Under the pieces are notes generated by a model that saw only the letters and a program-made list of their open reading frames with translations, was not told the origin of the DNA and did no database searches. The position numbers and the translations under genes were made by a program. From Conidiobolus coronatus NRRL 28638 (taxonomy: Eukaryota; Entomophthoromycota; Entomophthoromycetes; Entomophthorales; Conidiobolaceae): DNA of 31,816 nt. This document shows, piece by piece, positions 30,201 through 31,816 of this stretch (within the stretch, counting starts at the first letter, position 1; every line of letters starts with the position of its first letter). The stretch lies in assembly GCA_001566745.1 (NCBI GenBank), contig KQ964432.1:131825-163640 (forward strand), read 5' to 3'.

Positions 30201-31694
30201 ATGAACTTTTTATTAGCACTTATAATTTTAATATCAGGCTTTCTAGCTTATCTTTATACAAAAGTAAACTTACCTCCAAAGTTTGCCAAGTCCATACCTG
30301 TGATATCCATTACTCAGATCATTTTAGCTGCACTCAACGGAAAGAGTGTTAATTACCGGTTCAAAGAGATTATATTGCCAAAACTAAGGGAAAAGGGTTA
30401 TGCTATACTTTATCGGCCATTTAAATGGAGAGTCCTTGTCGCCAAACCCAATATAGCTAAAGATCTATTAAGAAATACTAATCTATTCTTAAAGCCTATT
30501 CATCCAAATCCAGGAAGCTTGAATAAATTATTCTTTGGGGGAGTTAATATAGTAGGAAGCAATGGAGAAGAGTATAAACGCTTTAGAAGGCCTATTAATC
30601 CTATATTAAACCAAAGTTTTCAACCAGAATTATTTTCTCCATGTATTTTAGAAGTTATAGATGCATTAGATGAGAGAATGAATAGACTCGAGGGACAGCC
30701 AATCGAAGTAAATGACCTTATGGAATTAATGGCTCTTGATTCTCTAGGAAAAGGCATTTTTAGTCATGATTTCGAAGCTGTAAAGACTTTAGGAAATTCT
30801 ATGTATTATAGAGTATACTCAGAAATCATTAACTTTTTCTTTAATCCCATATTTTCTATTATCCCTCCATTAACAAAGTTGCCTTTTGGACCCCCAGAGA
30901 GAGCTCGAAAAAAAATTATCGAGTTCAATAACTTTACTCTAAGTTTAATAACTCGAAGACGAAAAGATTTAGAAAGTGGAAAATTTCAAGATTCTAGCGA
31001 TTTATTGTCGAGTATGCTAAGAAAAGATCCAGAAAGTCCATATGAGCCTTTGACAGATGAAGAATTGGTTCAAAATATCAACCTACTCTTCTTCGCAGGC
31101 CATGATACTACAGCTAGCACTTTGAGCTACGCTCTATATAGTTTGGCAAGAAACAGAGGTATCCAAGATAAACTAAGAGATGATATATTTCAAATAATGG
31201 GCTTAAATAATAACCATAAAAAACTTGTTATTCCTACTTCAGAGCAAGTGAAAAATATGGAGTACTTACATTTAGTTATCAAAGAAACTATGAGAATGTT
31301 TCCTCCAATTCTCCATTTAGGAAGAACGCTAGGAGAAGATTACCCAATTCCCGAAGATAATATAGTGATTCCAAAAGGTACCAACATTGCACTATCAATT
31401 TACAGTATCTTAAATGATACTAAAATTTATCCTAACCCTGAAAAATTTAATCCTGAAAGATTCTTAAATGCTAAGTATGATATAGATACTTATATGCCAT
31501 TTGGCGGAGGCAGTAGAATGTGTGTAGGAATTAGCTTTAGTTTAATGCAACAAAAAGTATTCTTTGCATTATTACTACAAAAGTTTGAATTGGGAATTGC
31601 TAAAGATAACCCAGATTATGAACAATTAAGAGTTTCTGGATTTGGATTAACAAGACCTACTAATTTAAAGATAAGCTTTGAGGCTAGGTTTTAA
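30201..31694 (+). CDS. Cytochrome P450 monooxygenase
   Basis: 497-residue, intronless, microsomal-type P450 that would use haem and a P450 reductase to oxygenate a hydrophobic substrate. Residues 1-20 form an N-terminal membrane anchor, followed by a Pro-containing hinge (LPPKF). The oxygen-activation motif AGHDTT lies at 299-304 in helix I; the ExxR pair is E362/R365 (KETMR); the PERF motif is at 418-421; the haem-binding loop FGGGSRMCVG is at 434-443 with Cys441 as axial ligand. All catalytic landmarks are intact and length is normal. In helix C the usual WxxxR is YxxxR (Tyr125-Arg129). ATG at 30201 has an AAA context; AATAAA follows at 31708. The subfamily and substrate (fatty acid, sterol or xenobiotic) cannot be decided from the sequence. 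Confidence 0.95.
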   Translation: MNFLLALIILISGFLAYLYTKVNLPPKFAKSIPVISITQIILAALNGKSVNYRFKEIILPKLREKGYAILYRPFKWRVLVAKPNIAKDLLRNTNLFLKPIHPNPGSLNKLFFGGVNIVGSNGEEYKRFRRPINPILNQSFQPELFSPCILEVIDALDERMNRLEGQPIEVNDLMELMALDSLGKGIFSHDFEAVKTLGNSMYYRVYSEIINFFFNPIFSIIPPLTKLPFGPPERARKKIIEFNNFTLSLITRRRKDLESGKFQDSSDLLSSMLRKDPESPYEPLTDEELVQNINLLFFAGHDTTASTLSYALYSLARNRGIQDKLRDDIFQIMGLNNNHKKLVIPTSEQVKNMEYLHLVIKETMRMFPPILHLGRTLGEDYPIPEDNIVIPKGTNIALSIYSILNDTKIYPNPEKFNPERFLNAKYDIDTYMPFGGGSRMCVGISFSLMQQKVFFALLLQKFELGIAKDNPDYEQLRVSGFGLTRPTNLKISFEARF

Positions 31695-31796
31695 CTCGAA
31701 AGCTTTTAATAAACTAAAAATTTAACAAATTTCTAGATTTAAACAATAATTCAATTGATTTTAAAAGGCGAGCTATATTATCATTTTAGAAGCATA

Positions 31797-31816
31797 TGAG
31801 AGATTCTGGTTAATTC
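31797..31816. mobile_element. MITE-like element, left end, cut by window edge
   Basis: TGAGAGATTCTGGTTAATTC directly after TA (31795-31796) is the best-preserved terminus of the small repeat family; the rest lies beyond the window. Orientation cannot be told from 20 bases. Confidence 0.6.

Noticed and set aside
1-31816. CRISPR array, rRNA or tRNA genes
   Set aside because: The recurring repeats are long, widely dispersed and in both orientations, not regularly spaced; no cloverleaf with a T-loop GTTCRA motif or conserved rRNA segment was seen.

Overview
The window looks like nuclear DNA of an AT-rich fungus. Genes are intron-poor or carry very short GT-AG introns (47-73 nt, one of 200 nt). 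Start codons sit in A-rich contexts (AAAATG), TATA boxes lie about 35-50 nt upstream of several ATGs, and AATAAA hexamers follow stop codons. The gene set (fused Nup98-Nup96 nucleoporin, rhodopsin-like GPCR family, P450, GPI-type surface protein) suggests an early-diverging filamentous fungus, most like Entomophthorales/Conidiobolus, whose genomes are known for expanded 'family A GPCR-like' proteins. That placement is inference, not something the sequence proves.

Layout: (1) 446-8872, three tandem, same-strand, intronless seven-transmembrane receptor genes separated by 2-3.5 kb of very AT-rich DNA. Copies 2 and 3 have exactly equal lengths and patches of perfect nucleotide identity. (2) 8873-12803, a gene-poor stretch with small terminal-inverted-repeat elements and decayed coding islands. 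(3) 12804-13412 (minus), a small intronless protein with an SH3-like segment and a proline-rich tail. (4) An assembly gap at 14637-14731, then a possible very small secreted protein on the minus strand near 15.4 kb. (5) 17847-18647 (plus), a cysteine-rich, N-glycosylation-rich secreted protein with a C-terminal GPI-type signal. (6) 19539-25406 (minus), a seven-exon gene for a 1797-residue Nup98-Nup96 precursor, reconstructed by joining exons whose phases match throughout. (7) 25407-30200, a gene desert with two more small repeats and a decayed element. (8) 30201-31694 (plus), an intronless cytochrome P450.

The intergenic DNA is seeded with a previously unnamed (to me) family of roughly 215-270 bp MITE-like elements. 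They have terminal inverted repeats close to TGAGAGATTCTGGTTAA and apparent TA target duplications. Eight full-length or near-full-length copies plus one truncated at each window edge occur in both orientations, none inside an exon. A second, older repeat occurs at about 10.46-10.65 kb and 27.75-27.93 kb. The genes do not form a functional pathway; the clearest local relationship is the receptor tandem array. The most interesting single observation is in the nucleoporin gene: its only long intron lies just after the autoproteolytic site and, if retained, would yield a Nup98-only product, paralleling the alternative Nup98 and Nup98-Nup96 mRNAs known in vertebrates.
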